DNA of 64,000 bases from Dryomyza anilis (Eukaryota > Arthropoda > Insecta > Diptera > Dryomyzidae). Position numbers and translations under genes: made by a program. The notes beneath the pieces were generated by a model that worked only from the letters and a program-made list of their open reading frames with translations, was not told where the DNA came from and did not search any database. The stretch is taken from positions 22,325,989 through 22,389,988 of the forward strand of contig OX638132.1 in NCBI GenBank assembly GCA_951804985.1, read 5' to 3'. Within the stretch, counting starts at the first letter, position 1; each line of letters opens with the position of its first letter. Shown in pieces: positions 34,619-46,400 of this stretch.

Positions 34619-36698
34619 TCAAATGTCAACCGATGATCGCGTTCGTCAATATTACGTATTGTGTTTATCAGCCGAGATTTACTAACACATTGACAGATTT
34701 TGAAGTAGGGTGTACTTTAATATTACAAATGCTATTTATTAAACAATTTCATAATACTTATGATTTTCATTAAATAGTAATTAAATAATATAAAAGTATT
34801 CAAACAAATTTACAGTCAAATTAGTTCATGAAATCAATTTGACTGCGAATTTCGGAATAACTATTGAAACTTGAATGTTATTTCAATAACATGCTCATCA
34901 AATTTTTGTCTTGAAGCAGCCGGTTTTTATTACGTAATAATTCATATTCGTAATAATGAGAATATGTTAATTGGAGAAACTATAATTAATTTTTTTGTCA
35001 TATTGATATTAAAGTTGTTATATATATTATATTTTTTATTGGAAATCATTTTTAAATCATTAATTAATTAATTAATTAATTAGTAATATCAATTAAAAAT
35101 TTCATTCGATAGAAATTGGATCTATTAAATATATTGTTAAATTAAATTAAATATTTGTTGAATAGAAACATATGAAAATAAAAATAATTTAATTCAATAT
35201 ATAACATAAAATAAATATTAAATATATATTTATACTTTTTAATATGCTTTGTAAAATTCTTTCAACCTAACGAATGTTTTACCGAAATCAGTTTTCACAA
35301 CTTCTACAACTTTCTGTGAAATAGAAGACCAACTTTTACACGTTTACAGCTCGGCGTCTTATTTATTTATTTTCCGTCATTACACTATTCCAGTATATCC
35401 CAACCAGACAAACGATGTACCAAGACCTAACTTTATGCTAACTTATAAATGTTGATGATGTCCGAAAAATGAATCTGAAAGGCTTACGAATGTCCGCCGT
35501 TTTGTTGATTTTTAGCTCTCGAACAGATAACTTAAAAGTTATGTCAACTATTAGCATGATCGAAAAGTTGTCCTCTAGTCAACCGATAAGATATATTACC
35601 GGCCGACGTAAATCTTTCTTTACTAAACTGCGCGCAATACTAAGCTAAAAAATTCATTTTTTTTTAGACGAGTTGAAATTTAGTTCAGGATGCGATCATT
35701 CCCTGATCGCATTAGCCACCAGTGGCTAATTCAAAACGTCACGCTATTCGAAGTTGCTATACTGAACAGGTGGTCTGATCAAACTTCCTGATCTTATCAT
35801 TATCCTACCCGATGTATATTTATAATATTCACTTATAAGTGTCAGATTAGGTTCCATTAAGTATACTTTGGACCAGGATTATTTGTAAAGGGTGGATCAG
35901 GTTGCCCCACGTGGACTTGAAATTATGATTACCCTAGTGAACCCTGATCAGGATCATTTCAGCTGGTCTTTGGTAGGGACGCATTATAGTTTTCTGATCA
36001 AGGACATATGCGAAATAAGGCTAACGTTAAGGTACCTTAACCAATTTCCACTCGGGTAGATAAATTCATAAATTATTTTTTTATATACCCTTACAATACG
36101 TATGTACAGTACACTGACAATGGATTTTCATGATTTCAAATCGAGAATAGGTCTATTGGAGGCGAATATAGATGTGGTTAAATTTCAGCCTAATTCGAAT
36201 ATGTAAAATGAATCTGCCGAGACCTCAAAGATCGCATTAGAATACCCGAATCGATAATTACAAAATTGTATTCAAATGAAGTGTCTCAAACACCATAAAT
36301 TAAAAAAGTGGGTATATCAACTGTTAGGAAATTTAATTTCCGATTTATTTTCGATTTTTGTTTGAAATTCATTAATGAATTATTTGATAATTTGCATTCC
36401 GATGAAGAGAGCATCAAGAATAATCATTGCCCCCTTTAACAACAGTCGAAATTGAAGCACCAAATTCACACTGAGTCCGTTCCATATAATCCAGCCGAGC
36501 AAATAATTAAGTAAAGAAAGTAAACTTCCTGTCTGACTAAATGATTTTTATATATTTTTTATATGATATAAACATTTTCAAAATTTCCCAATCGAAAGTA
36601 CGGTTCACAGCAGATCTACTCATTTTGCCTCTCAACGAGGAACACATAGCAGGCCTTACCATATTGATTCTCTGAGAAGACAGACTACCCAACCCGAC
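34619..36698. other. Intergenic AT-rich DNA
   Basis: No coding sequence recognised. An ATTA tetranucleotide run lies at about 35,058-35,083. The stretch at 35,400-36,060 has more GATCA-containing text but no clear repeat boundaries. Confidence 0.5.
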
Positions 36699-36700
36699 TA

Positions 36701-36984
36701 CGAAAACCCACACGTTTCAATTTGCTTACGAAAAACGTCACTTTAAAAAAAATTCATTGAAACAAGCATACATTTATTTCATCCACGAAAAGAAGCATTA
36801 AATTGTTTTAGCCACAAAAAGAACTTCATTCACATTTTCTCTACAAACAGAAGCATAACTTTATATTTCCCACGAACAGAAACACATTTATATTGTATCT
36901 ATGAACAAAAGCACATTTTCAATTTCACCACGAATTAAAGCATATATGGATTTTCGATACAGATATCCCAATAGACAATTTTGT
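36701..36984. repeat. Left long terminal inverted repeat
   Basis: Paired with 39412-39693. Contains several degenerate units around ACGAAAAGAAGCA, ACAAACAGAAGCATA, ACGAACAGAAACACA and ACGAATTAAAGCATATATGG, at spacings near 36 bp. Confidence 0.75.
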
Positions 36985-37200
36985 GGGTAAGAAGTCACAC
37001 AATGTTGATTATGGAGGTGATATTGTATTATAAGTAAATTTGTTGATTTTTCATTGATGACATGGTTTCCAGATGTGTCACTGGACATTATTTGCTGAAA
37101 CTGTTCCAATGAAACTATTCTAATAGTTTCATAATTAGAATAAAATATTTTATTTTACAAATTATTTTTAGATTTAAAAAAATATATAAAAAACCAGAAA

Positions 37201-38034
37201 TTAATTTTTTTTAATATAAAGTTTGAATTTCACCGGAACCCCTTCCATTAATGTTGTAATGGTAGTGTCCGACACCCTCACAGCTGCTGAAGACCACTTT
37301 CTTTTAAAGTCTTGAAAGTCTTTGGCCACTTTTTTTGTTGTCTTCATCTTTTTACTAAAGCCCACTATCTCTCAATCGGCCTGAGTTCTTGACAGTTTGG
37401 TGGATTGGCTTTTCTAGGCACCAAAATCACTGCATTTTGTTGGATCCACTCTAAGGCCGTTTTGCTGTAGTGACATGAAGCATGGCCAAAAAAATGTGGA
37501 CACTTCATGTTGGCGTAAAAATGGAAGCAATCTCTTTTGCAAGCATTCCTTCATATATATTTCGCTATTAATTGTACCCGATGTCACGAATGAGCTGCTC
37601 CTTTTTCCACAATTGCAAATTGCCTGCCAAACAAGGAATTTCTTTGGGAATTTTGTCATTTTTTTTGATTTGAATTTTTCAGAGACATTTCCTTGAGAAT
37701 CTGCTGTATAAAATTCCTGCCCAGGTAGCTGAGAAAAGTCCGCTAAGATATAAGTTTCATCGTCCATTATGCAGCAATCGAATTTTTTAAAAAATCTTGG
37801 TTCAGCTTTTTAGTTCGTTGTTTTGCGGTTTCATTCTTGACGGCATTTCTATCCGGAACTTTTTGGACCTTGTACGTCTTCAGCCCAGCTTCTTTCTATG
37901 TCCTGCGCACGAAAGATTCTGAGCAATCCGCCTTTCTCGCCAATTTCCTCCCGGATATGTTTGGATCTTTCTTTGAAATATTCACAACCTTCTTCGACTT
38001 CGTCCTTTTTTTTACACAAATTATTTTTTGCCAT
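37201..38034 (-). pseudogene. Tc1/mariner-superfamily transposase relic
   Basis: Joined across frames it resembles a Tc1/mariner transposase. A helix-turn-helix-like N-terminal part has GRKLARKADCSESFVRR and LKTYKVQKVPDRNA. The catalytic core begins at MDDETYILADFSQLPG (first catalytic Asp) and continues through FPKKFLVWQAICNCG and ECLQKRLLPFLRQH. Near the end NPPNCQELRPIER and WALVKK mark the third catalytic region. Breaks: an in-frame TAG after the FVRRT block, a frameshift in the poly-T run before the DDETY motif, a second frameshift at the FFWP motif where the second catalytic Asp should lie, and a TAG in place of Tyr before WALVKK. It cannot make active enzyme. Confidence 0.85.
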
Positions 38035-38169
38035 TTAATTCAGAGCTACTATGATCAAATTTTTTTAATTTGAATCTTGCAATAGCACATTATGGGAAGA
38101 TATGTAACGGACAATTTTATTCGACGCAGTCCTTATAAACATGCAGATGCGATTTGGCTAGGCCCTATT

Positions 38170-39400
38170 TTCGTCATTGAAATTTTTTGAAAAATGTGTT
38201 CTATTCGTATTTGCGTCATTGGACTGTTTTTTTGGAAAAATTTGTTCCTTTGGAATTTGTCTAGAGCCCACTTGCGTCATTGGAAATTTTTTTGGAAAAA
38301 TTTGTTCCTTTAGAATTTGGCCAGACCCACTCGCGTCATTGGAAATTTTGGTGGAAAAATTTGTTCTTTTGGGATTTGGCCAGAACCCACTTGCGTCATT
38401 AGACAATTTTTTGGAAAAATTTGTTCATTTTTGTGATTTGGCCAGAACCCACTTGCGCCATTGGACATTTTTTTGGCAAAATTTCCGCCTTTGGGATTTG
38501 GCAAGAACTCACTTGCGTCATTGGGCATATTTTTGGAAAAATTTGTTCCTTTGGGATTTGGCCAGAACCCACTTGCGTCATTGGACAATTTTTTGGAAAA
38601 ATTTGTTCCTTTAGGATTTGGGCAAAACCGACTTGCGTCATTGGACATTTTTTTGGAAAATTTTTCAACTTTGGGATTTGGACAGAACTCATTTGCGTCA
38701 TTGGAAAATTTTAAGGAAAAATTTGTTCCTTTGGGATTTGGCCAGAACCCACTTGTGTCATTGGACTGATTGAAATGTCATTGACGGAATCCCAAAGGAA
38801 TAAAAAAATGTCCAATGTCGCCAGAAGGTTCTGGCCAAATCCCAAAGAAACAAATTTTTTCAAAAATATGCCCAATGACGCAAGTGAGTTCTGGCCAAAT
38901 CCCAAAGGAACAATTTTTTCCAAAAAAAATTTGCAGCGACGCAAGTGGGTTCTGGCGAAATTCCAAAGGAACACATTTTTCCAAAAAAAAATTCAAATGA
39001 CGCAAGTGGGTTCTGGCCAAATCCCAAAGAAACAAATTTTTCTAAAAAAATGTCCAATGACGCAAGTGGGTTCTGGCCAAATACTAAAGGAACAATTTTT
39101 CCAAAAAAATGTTTAATGATACAGGTTTTGTGCAAATCACGAAGGAACAAATTTTTCCATAAAATTTTCCAATGACGCAAGTGAATTCTGGCCAAATCCC
39201 AAAGGAACAAATTTTTCTAAAAAAAATGTCCAATGACGCAAGTGGGTTCTGGCCAAATACTAAAGGAAGAATTTTTCCAAAAAATTGTTTAATGACGCAG
39301 GTTCTGTGCAAATCCCGAAAGAACACATTTTTCCAAAAAATTGTCCAATGACGTAAGTGGGTTCTGGCCAAATCCCAGAGGAACACATTTTTCAAATTAA
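38170..39400. repeat. Palindromic minisatellite: two opposed arrays of about 60-bp units
   Basis: From 38170 to 38770 about ten units of 60 bp run in one direction (typical words TTTGGGATTTGGCCAGAAC, CACTTGCGTCATTGGA and TTTGGAAAAATTTGTTCC). From about 38805 to 39400 about ten units run in the opposite orientation. The spacer between the arrays is only about 35 bp, so the strand could fold into a hairpin with arms of about 600 bp. The many open frames here, up to 145 codons, are by-products of the repeat. Confidence 0.9.
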
Positions 39401-39411
39401 GTTTTCTCTTG

Positions 39412-39693
39412 TGCACAAACAGTCTACTGGGATAACTTTCTTGAATAAATATATATGCTTTTATTCTTGGAGAAATGATAGATGAGCGTTTTTTCATAGC
39501 TAAATGTAAAAGTGTTCCTTTTCTGGTCGAAAATAGAGTTATACTTCATTTCGTGGCTATAAAACATATATGCTTCATTTCTTGGGTATAATAGATGCGG
39601 TTGTTTTCGTGGGGAAACTGAACTTGTGCTTCTTTTCGTAGTTTCGAAAAAGGTGCTGTTTTTCGTAAGCAAATTGAAACGTGTGGGTTTTCG
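39412..39693. repeat. Right long terminal inverted repeat
   Basis: Inverted counterpart of 36701-36984: the inner edge CAGTCTACTGGGATAAC matches the left inner edge, followed by TTCGTGG and TGCTTC units, closing with GTGTGGGTTTTCG at 39693. Confidence 0.75.
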
Positions 39694-39695
39694 TA

Positions 39696-41261
39696 AGAGA
39701 CGTCGAAATAATGGCGGACATAATTTTTTTTTTATTTATATTCAACTAAAGTTGATTAAAATGTAAACAAAAGCAAGAGAAATGATTGTAGTTGATCGCC
39801 CCCCAGTCCAATCAATTAAATAGTGCAATTTTTTTATGAATGAATCATTGTCTTTGTGTTTCATAGAATTTTATATGATAAGTTATCTATAGAGATTAAA
39901 TATTATTCCTAAAGAATCCACCAATAAAACAAACAATACCAGCAGTTTATTTTTGTAATATGTATTTAATTTTATTATATATTGTAACCACTACAATTTA
40001 TGTTTATTTATTTATTTAGTTGTATAATCTATTAAACAGCGAAATGGTTTTGGCCAAGTTTTCCAATTAATCATTTCGTAACGTAGATTTTTCGAAAAGC
40101 CGAGCGAGCCTCGTACATTAATTATTTGAGTCGTTGTTAAGTAAATTGACGTCGTTGTATAAGTAAAACTAACCAAATACATTTTTAAATTTTGATATAG
40201 CTTTGTATATGTCTGTCTGATGATTTCGAATCGATATGAACAATATTGGTATAAATTTCAATTGAGGGGGTATAAAATGAACTTTCGAATTCTTTATTTT
40301 GAATTTAAGCTATAAACACTTAAAATATATTTAGCAAAATAATGTATATGGTTAATTTTTCTACAACGACGAATTGTTTTTTTTTTTTGTGTTCGAAACG
40401 TATATCTATCTAAACAGCTATCGCAAACTTGTTGTCGCATCAATAATTTATTGAGTATATGTCGTTTACTAAAATCATTTACACAAAACGTTAATCATTC
40501 TAGTAGAAATAACATTTTTCTTATTGTAAACAGCAAACAAACTGAAAAAATTTAAGTAATAAAAAACAAACAAAAATGAAAACATTTTGAATACAGCGAA
40601 AATATTCAATGAAGCGTCATAAATCATGTGCGCTATTTATGGTGCTTAAACAACGTTGTATTCAAGTTAATAATAATTTTTGTTTTTTTTTTTGCAATAG
40701 CACGGATAATTTTAACTCGACGAAAGCAAACACGAAACGCAATTCCGTCAGCGTTTGCACAAAATAAAGATGCAGATGCTGTTGTTTTTTTTTTAATGTT
40801 TTTTTTTTTTTAATTAACAAAAAAGTATTACAATTAATTATTAGTAGGTAGTTGTTGTGACTGTGTTATGTATGACGACGTACAGCGACGCAGTGAGGTA
40901 ACCAAACATTACACCACCATTGAGCCATTTGGAGAAGCACAATTACAATTTTAGAACCGCATAGAAATGAGTAGTTGTAATAGTAGAAAAATGTATAAGT
41001 AAAACTAAAAATTAAATTATTAATAATAATCAAAACAATAAAAAAATAAACTAAACGTAAGAGTTGAGATAAGACTGTTTACACTTAAAAAGTCGAAACT
41101 CAAATGCGAACTAAACTTAACTAGAGGAAATTATTTTAGTTTTAAAGAAGGATCGCACTTCGTTTGCAAAAATATATCTATGCGTTGGATTAACGTATAG
41201 TCGAAGTCGAAACAAACATTATTGATTAATTGATTGATTCTTAGCTAAAATAAAATTAATT
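39696..41261. other. Intergenic DNA and likely 3' UTR of the PP2C gene
   Basis: AT-rich with long poly-T runs near 40,378-40,390 and 40,680-40,810. No gene is supported. The part adjoining 41,261 must include the 3' UTR of the phosphatase gene; its end cannot be placed. Confidence 0.45.
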
Positions 41262-42191
41262 TCACATTGCTACAGTTGCGAGTACCACAGTTATATCGTC
41301 AGGCTTACCGCCCGTTGCATGTATGTTGTTGCGCCTGGCGTTTATTGCGAACGGCGACATGAATTCGCTGTTGAAGGACAATGAACGCGCCATCAGCGCC
41401 AGCGAGTTGGCCGTCATCTGCAGCTTGACAGGATCGGTGACGCCCTCGACTTCCTTCAGCATGTCCAGCAGTAGATTTTCGGGCACATTATCGAATACGC
41501 CATCGGTGGCCACCAGTATGACATCGCCCTCGCACACCGGGAAACTCAATGTGTCCGCAGAGTCGGGACTGTCGCTGAGCACATTTTGGCCGTGGCCGGG
41601 TGGCGGTAAAGATAGCTGAAACGGCGTATTGAAGTAGTGTTGCTGCTCCTCGGACTTGTGCACAATTTCGCCCTTGCGCACCACCATAAAACCGCTGTCG
41701 CCAATGTTCGCCGTATAGACTGTGCTATTCTCGCGGTTCAGCACCAGGACACACGCTGTGCTGCTGCCCAGTATGGGCTTCTTCTGCTCCAACAGTTCGC
41801 AATAACTAAAAGCTAATAGATTGACAGGTCGTTGCGGATTAAAATTAACACAGTGGACTAGACGCTCGCATGTCTTCATCAGGAACGACGAGAATTCGCC
41901 CGGATCGATGCCATAGCTGCGCCAGCCGCCCACGCCATCAGCAACGCCCAAGACGTCTGCATTGTGGGTCGACGTCTTGAACCACGAGTCCTCGCCATAC
42001 TTGCCAGGTTTGTATTTTGACTTTGTTGTTAGCAAATCTTTGGGAAAGCCACACACGACCGACACGAAATGCGGCCGCGGTTTGGTTGCATTCGCCGTTG
42101 AAGTCGCGTTGGTCGCGGACTCGAGCAGTGTGGAGAAACCACTGCGCAGTGCCCTCGATATGAGCCTCGACGTCCAACTCAGTGAATGCAT
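41262..42191 (-). CDS. PP2C-type protein phosphatase, PPTC7/Ptc7 family (309 aa, intronless)
   Basis: A single uninterrupted frame of 309 codons, the usual length of this family (human PPTC7 304 aa). The N-terminal 26 residues (Arg-, Ser- and Leu-rich, without acids until residue 24) look like a mitochondrial targeting sequence. PP2C motifs in order: GEDSWF (Asp68), DVLGVADGVGGW (Asp85-Gly86, metal binding), GSSTACVLVL, ANIGDSGFMV, the Ptc7-typical EEQQHYFNTPFQLSLPPP, VILVATDGVFDNVP, and GGKPDDITVVLA (Asp298-Asp299) near the end. All metal-binding acids are present, so it should be active as a Mn/Mg-dependent Ser/Thr phosphatase. PPTC7 acts on mitochondrial proteins and affects coenzyme Q synthesis and mitophagy. 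Among Drosophila paralogues it resembles CG12091 and fig; I cannot decide between them without a search. Confidence 0.93.
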   Translation of the reverse strand: MHSLSWTSRLISRALRSGFSTLLESATNATSTANATKPRPHFVSVVCGFPKDLLTTKSKYKPGKYGEDSWFKTSTHNADVLGVADGVGGWRSYGIDPGEFSSFLMKTCERLVHCVNFNPQRPVNLLAFSYCELLEQKKPILGSSTACVLVLNRENSTVYTANIGDSGFMVVRKGEIVHKSEEQQHYFNTPFQLSLPPPGHGQNVLSDSPDSADTLSFPVCEGDVILVATDGVFDNVPENLLLDMLKEVEGVTDPVKLQMTANSLALMARSLSFNSEFMSPFAINARRNNIHATGGKPDDITVVLATVAM

Positions 42192-43300
42192 ACCTAGCGT
42201 CGTACAATTACAATTTGAGCTTCACTTTAGCGATATTTTCATTTGATTCGTTTGTTTTTCGATTATCACGTAATTCAATTGTTTTTTTTCAACAATTTTT
42301 TCTTCTTTCGTAGTGAAAATTCTAAATTTTCATTTTTTTTCGTATTATATTTTAGATACGTCAAAGTCACAAGACCATGTTGCCAACTACTTTCGATGAT
42401 CATTTAATAGCGCTGTTTATACGGTACAATACAGTAGTTGTATTGGATATATAAAATAATAAATAATAATAATAATAATAAAATTGCGTTTAGCCTCACG
42501 GAAAATGTATATGTTTAATTATACCTTTCATATGTTTTTACTATACACACATCCCTAGTTCATAGCATGTACACGGTACGATATTGGTATAATTCAATTT
42601 ATTTTACAATTCGATTTATTAATGACTTTAAAAATAATATCAATATGATTTCCGATGTTTTAGGTAATCATGTTGATACTTATATCAAATATAAGTTACC
42701 ATGGCAATAAATGAACAGCCAGAGCATCACAAAGAGAACAAACCGACGGATTCGCCTGATTTATTTTATATATTGTTCGTCTGAACACAAGACTGGTTTA
42801 GGTAAAAATAAAATTTAATGAAACCCATAAGAAAAGCCGAAAATTCTAAATTTTACCCTAGGCACATATAATTTGGACAGAGTGTTCATCTTCCGACGTA
42901 ACGCGCGAAATAAAATGTATTTTTTTTTAGAAATTCGCCCCCTACGATACAAAAATGGGCGATACAAAACGAACTTTTAATTTAAAATATCTGTGCATTG
43001 TTTATGTATTTGTCAAAAATGGAAGAGATTGTCCAACGGCGCGTAGCTCGAGCTAAGCGTGTATCAAGAAATTCAAAGATGTAGACTGTAAATTCATTCA
43101 ATGGACACATTTTTAATAACATATATTAAATTTTTAAATAATTTATTGTTTAACTTAATTTTTACTGTTATTGTTTTAATTGATTGTTGATAAATGATGT
43201 AATTATTATAGTTTGTTAAAAAATTTGTGTTTTAAATAAAAATATATGTATTATAAAATATAACTTAGTTGACTGTTTTTTTTTAGATAAATAGCCATTG
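42192..43300. other. Intergenic DNA upstream of the PP2C gene
   Basis: Contains the expected promoter region just above 42,191 and a short AAT/TAA trinucleotide run near 42,450-42,483. Part of 42,880-43,030 (GTGTTCATCTTCCGACGTA, AAATTCGCCCCCTA) matches the head of the Helitron-like repeat at 62,340-62,450, so it is a further fragment of that family. Confidence 0.5.
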
Positions 43301-43309
43301 AAAAAATAT

Positions 43310-43640
43310 GCCATTCCGTAATTTTTAAAAAAATACGGCATTAGAACATACCGTATACGGTACGTTTTTCAATGCACTCAACGGAGTCCACTCCGCTCTA
43401 TAGTAAAAATACGGAACGTATACGGCACAGAAACGTAGCGTAGACTACGGAGGCCACTCCGTTTTATTTTCAAAATACGGTCAGTTAACGGTCCGTCGAT
43501 ACTGTATGAAAAACGGTTTCGAACACCGTTTTCGATGTCACGTTTTATCCGTACTCTGTACCGTATACGACTCCGTAATACTACGGTACGTTTACGGAAT
43601 TTGACGGCACGTATACGGTACATTTTGTTTCTTGGGTCCT
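43310..43640. repeat. Dense CGTATACG/ACGGAGT palindrome tract
   Basis: Within about 330 bp there are many short self-complementary words: CCGTATACGGTACG, ACGGAGTCCACTCCG, ACGGAGGCCACTCCG, CCGTATACGACTCCG and CACGTATACGGTAC. CpG density is far above the surroundings. Coding is unlikely: the 81-codon minus-strand frame is Arg-rich by composition. Confidence 0.55.
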
Positions 43641-43979
43641 ACCATATAATTAAAACGTGAAAAATGCTATAACTATATATACTCAGTATACTGGAGTGAG
43701 AAGAGTTGTAAAAATCGAAACAAAGGAACGTATTAAAAATTGTTATATCACGTAAAATATGGACGGAATTGGAAAGGGAGCGTGTCACGTATTATATAAA
43801 AATAGGTGAAATCGGAAACCATATAATTTTTATACCATACACCTATGAGGTATACCCAGCAAGATCACAGTCGGTCATTTCATTGAACATTTTAGGGGTA
43901 GCAATGATCAAAGTTTTGATAAGAAAAAAATTATCAAAACTTGTGTATACGTGTGACTTCCCAGCCGGCCAAACTATCA

Positions 43980-44175
43980 TATCGTAAATGATAGCAAATA
44001 TTCGTATATAATGAATAAAATAATCGTATACGACAATCGTAAATGATTCGAAAACACATACAGTTTCGTTCTTAATTTGTCCAACGTAACGAGGTATCAT
44101 AAACGAACTAAAAACACTCATATATGATAAATTTTCGATCGTTTATGATCGTGAAATACGATTATATACTCGTTA
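43980..44175. repeat. Diverged inverted repeat around ATCGTAAATGAT
   Basis: Words ATCGTAAATGATAG, CGTATACGAC, AATCGTAAATGATTCG, ATCGTTTATGATCG and ACTCGTTATAAACGATC recur in both orientations, suggesting an old palindromic element. Confidence 0.35.
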
Positions 44176-44569
44176 TAAACGATCTAAATATAAAATATAT
44201 AATATATAAAATATAAATGTAAATTTACATATCTGTCTTACGCACGTTTACACAGCTCTTTCTCACATGTATAAGTGAATCGCAAACATTTTGCTTTTGA
44301 GTTGAAGTTTCGGTCAGCAGTGTCTTGCTGTGACAAAGTATATTAAGTTTGTGCACATTATGTAACGCTCCTGTAATGGACTGCTCCCTGTCATGGGCCG
44401 CACCGAAACCGTTTTGATTTTTGGAACCGGACACGGAATCGGAACCAATAACATTTTTTGGTTAGAACCGAAACAGCTATTTTAAAAATCTTAGAACCAA
44501 ATCCAGAACCGATATTCCAAAGGATTTCAGTCCATATTATAAATCTACTAAAAGTAGTAACGATATATT

Positions 44570-44608
44570 ATTTACAAAACGGACGAAGCTGTGCACGGAT
44601 CCAGCTAG
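44570..44608 (+). mobile_element. Putative Helitron 3' terminus
   Basis: GAAGCTGTGCACGGATCCAGCTAG followed by a host T. It shares the ACGG-TCCAGCTAG ending with the element whose 3' end is at 57698. The 5' part of the element is not identified; candidate body sequence lies upstream from about 43,640. Confidence 0.45.
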
Positions 44609-46100
44609 TAACAAAATAATATTTGAATATGCATTATTTCTATACAATATGAACTAGAATAAATTGCAATCAAATTAAATACGTGTTAATTATTTTACAT
44701 ATGTACGCCATGAACGATACATATAACGACACTGTCGTATCGTCAATTAAAAACGACACGTCGTGAAATCACGCTGAATTACACAACCCTGTCATAACAA
44801 GGATTCAAGGATATGTGCTGTGTTGCCAACTATTGCTTGCTTTGCAACAAAATTAAGCGTCCATTTTTATTTTAAAACACATGGTTGCTTCAAACAACAT
44901 TTGTGCCTCATGCCACCATGTGTATGTTTGGTTACCTTGACCACATTGATTGCTTATCTAGAGGTTAGTTAGAAGTTATATAATCAGCAATTTTATTTAA
45001 GTTCAATATGTCATTCAATATAAAATTCATTAGGTGCATTGTGAATTTCCAATTGGCAAATGTATGTGCTTCACATTTTGTAATATATTCACTGCAAGTA
45101 CTAGGGGAAATATACACATATTCCATAGACCACTGGTTCTACAAAAGGGAAAAATTATCATTCGAAATCTCTCATTTCTGGTAGATTTAGTACGTCTGAT
45201 TCTTACTGCGTACTCAGAATTTGCCCACTACGAAATTTGTGTTACGTAAAAAGTGTGCTGAGAGAGTAATTTATCGCAATTTAAATTGAGAAAATTACAA
45301 ATGATTTTAGTGACAAAAAATCTTTGGTGCAACGGTTCCGATTCTGGTTTTAAGACCTTTTATAATAGCAATTTCGGTCTCACATATACATTTTAAAAGT
45401 GATTAAATATAGACTGATATCGTGCGAAAAAATATTTAAATAATATTAAATTTCTATGTTATTTCCATTTTAATTCTTACGAATTTCATAAGGAAAATCT
45501 CAATATCTGTTGCTATTTTCTTAATTTCATTCAATTTAGAATTTTTTCCATTCCAAATTTAAAAATCTTGATTTTATTTGGAATACTCTAAATTTCGAAT
45601 GGTAAAATATAAATTTTATTTGAAATTTTTGCAATACTAATTGTAAAAACCTAATTTCATTTGGAATTATCTCAATTTAAAATGAAATATTTCAATTTCA
45701 TTTGTAATTTTCTCAATTTAAAACATAAATATAATCACAATAGTAAGTCACGAAATTTATTTCCATACACGGATAGAAAAGATTTGTTTGAATATGTTTG
45801 AATGTAATTAAAAAGTAATACGAAATTACCATACATGTAGTAGGAGTGAAGTGTAATTAAATTATAAACGAAATTGAATTTATTTTTGTTTCCGTGTAAA
45901 CATTATTATATTGTCCAGCAGAATCTGTCAAATTTACCATAAATATGTTACAATACCAACATAAAATTTTAATTGCATTTGAATAAAGTATTTCTTGGCA
46001 ATTTACTTGGTTAAAATTATGTTTCGAAACACAGAAAGTGCTAATGAAATCTAAATACAACGTATGTTCGCAACGCTCGTCTTAATTCGATAATTTATCG
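44609..46100. other. AT-rich noncoding DNA
   Basis: No gene recognised. At 45,550-45,730 AATTTCATTTGGAATT-like phrases recur, a short degenerate repeat. Confidence 0.45.
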
Positions 46101-46400
46101 ACTGACGATGTTGGCAACGTTGTGCAGAATTTTCTACCTACGCCAACTTTTGCCAACGTTTGAATATATTGGATTTAAATAAGTGTATTCTTGCAACATT
46201 CTTCTTGTATACGAAGTTGGCACTCGTTGAGCAGAATTTTCTACCTACGTCTCTTTTGTCGTCGTTTGAAGTATCTATAGGGTCATTTTAAACATACTGA
46301 TGTTTGAAAACAAACAAAAAAATTAATTCTTTTATATAAAGTTGGCACTCGTTGATCGGCATTATCTGCGTACGTGTCTTTTGTTGTTCGTTGAGAAAAC
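46100..46400. repeat. Three-copy degenerate repeat of about 105-130 bp
   Basis: Units near 46,110, 46,210 and 46,340 share GTTGGCA-CGTTG-GCAGAATTTTCTACCTACG, then CTTTTG and GTCGTTTGA-like words. The second and third are closest to each other. Noncoding. Confidence 0.5.

Larger units (their letters stand above)
36701..39693. mobile_element. Decayed Tc1/mariner-type element with long repeat-built inverted termini
   Basis: The first and last 36 bp are perfect inverted complements (outermost CGAAAACCCACACGTTTC), and TA dinucleotides flank both ends (36699-36700 and 39694-39695), the Tc1/mariner target duplication. Order: left terminus 36701-36984; broken transposase on the minus strand 37201-38034; palindromic minisatellite 38170-39400; right terminus 39412-39693. 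The termini are built from degenerate ACGAAAAGAAGCA-containing units about 36 bp apart and both end inside at a TATCCCA-TAGAC motif. The element is defective; see the separate entries. Confidence 0.75.

Noticed and set aside
38170..39400. CRISPR-like array
   Set aside because: The window is eukaryotic. The repeats are contiguous minisatellite units without unique spacers and reverse orientation in the middle.
38177..39497. Long open frames on both strands (up to 145 codons) with Phe/Gly/Pro/Asn-rich repeats
   Set aside because: They are by-products of the 60-bp minisatellite, which stays open in several frames because the period is a multiple of three.
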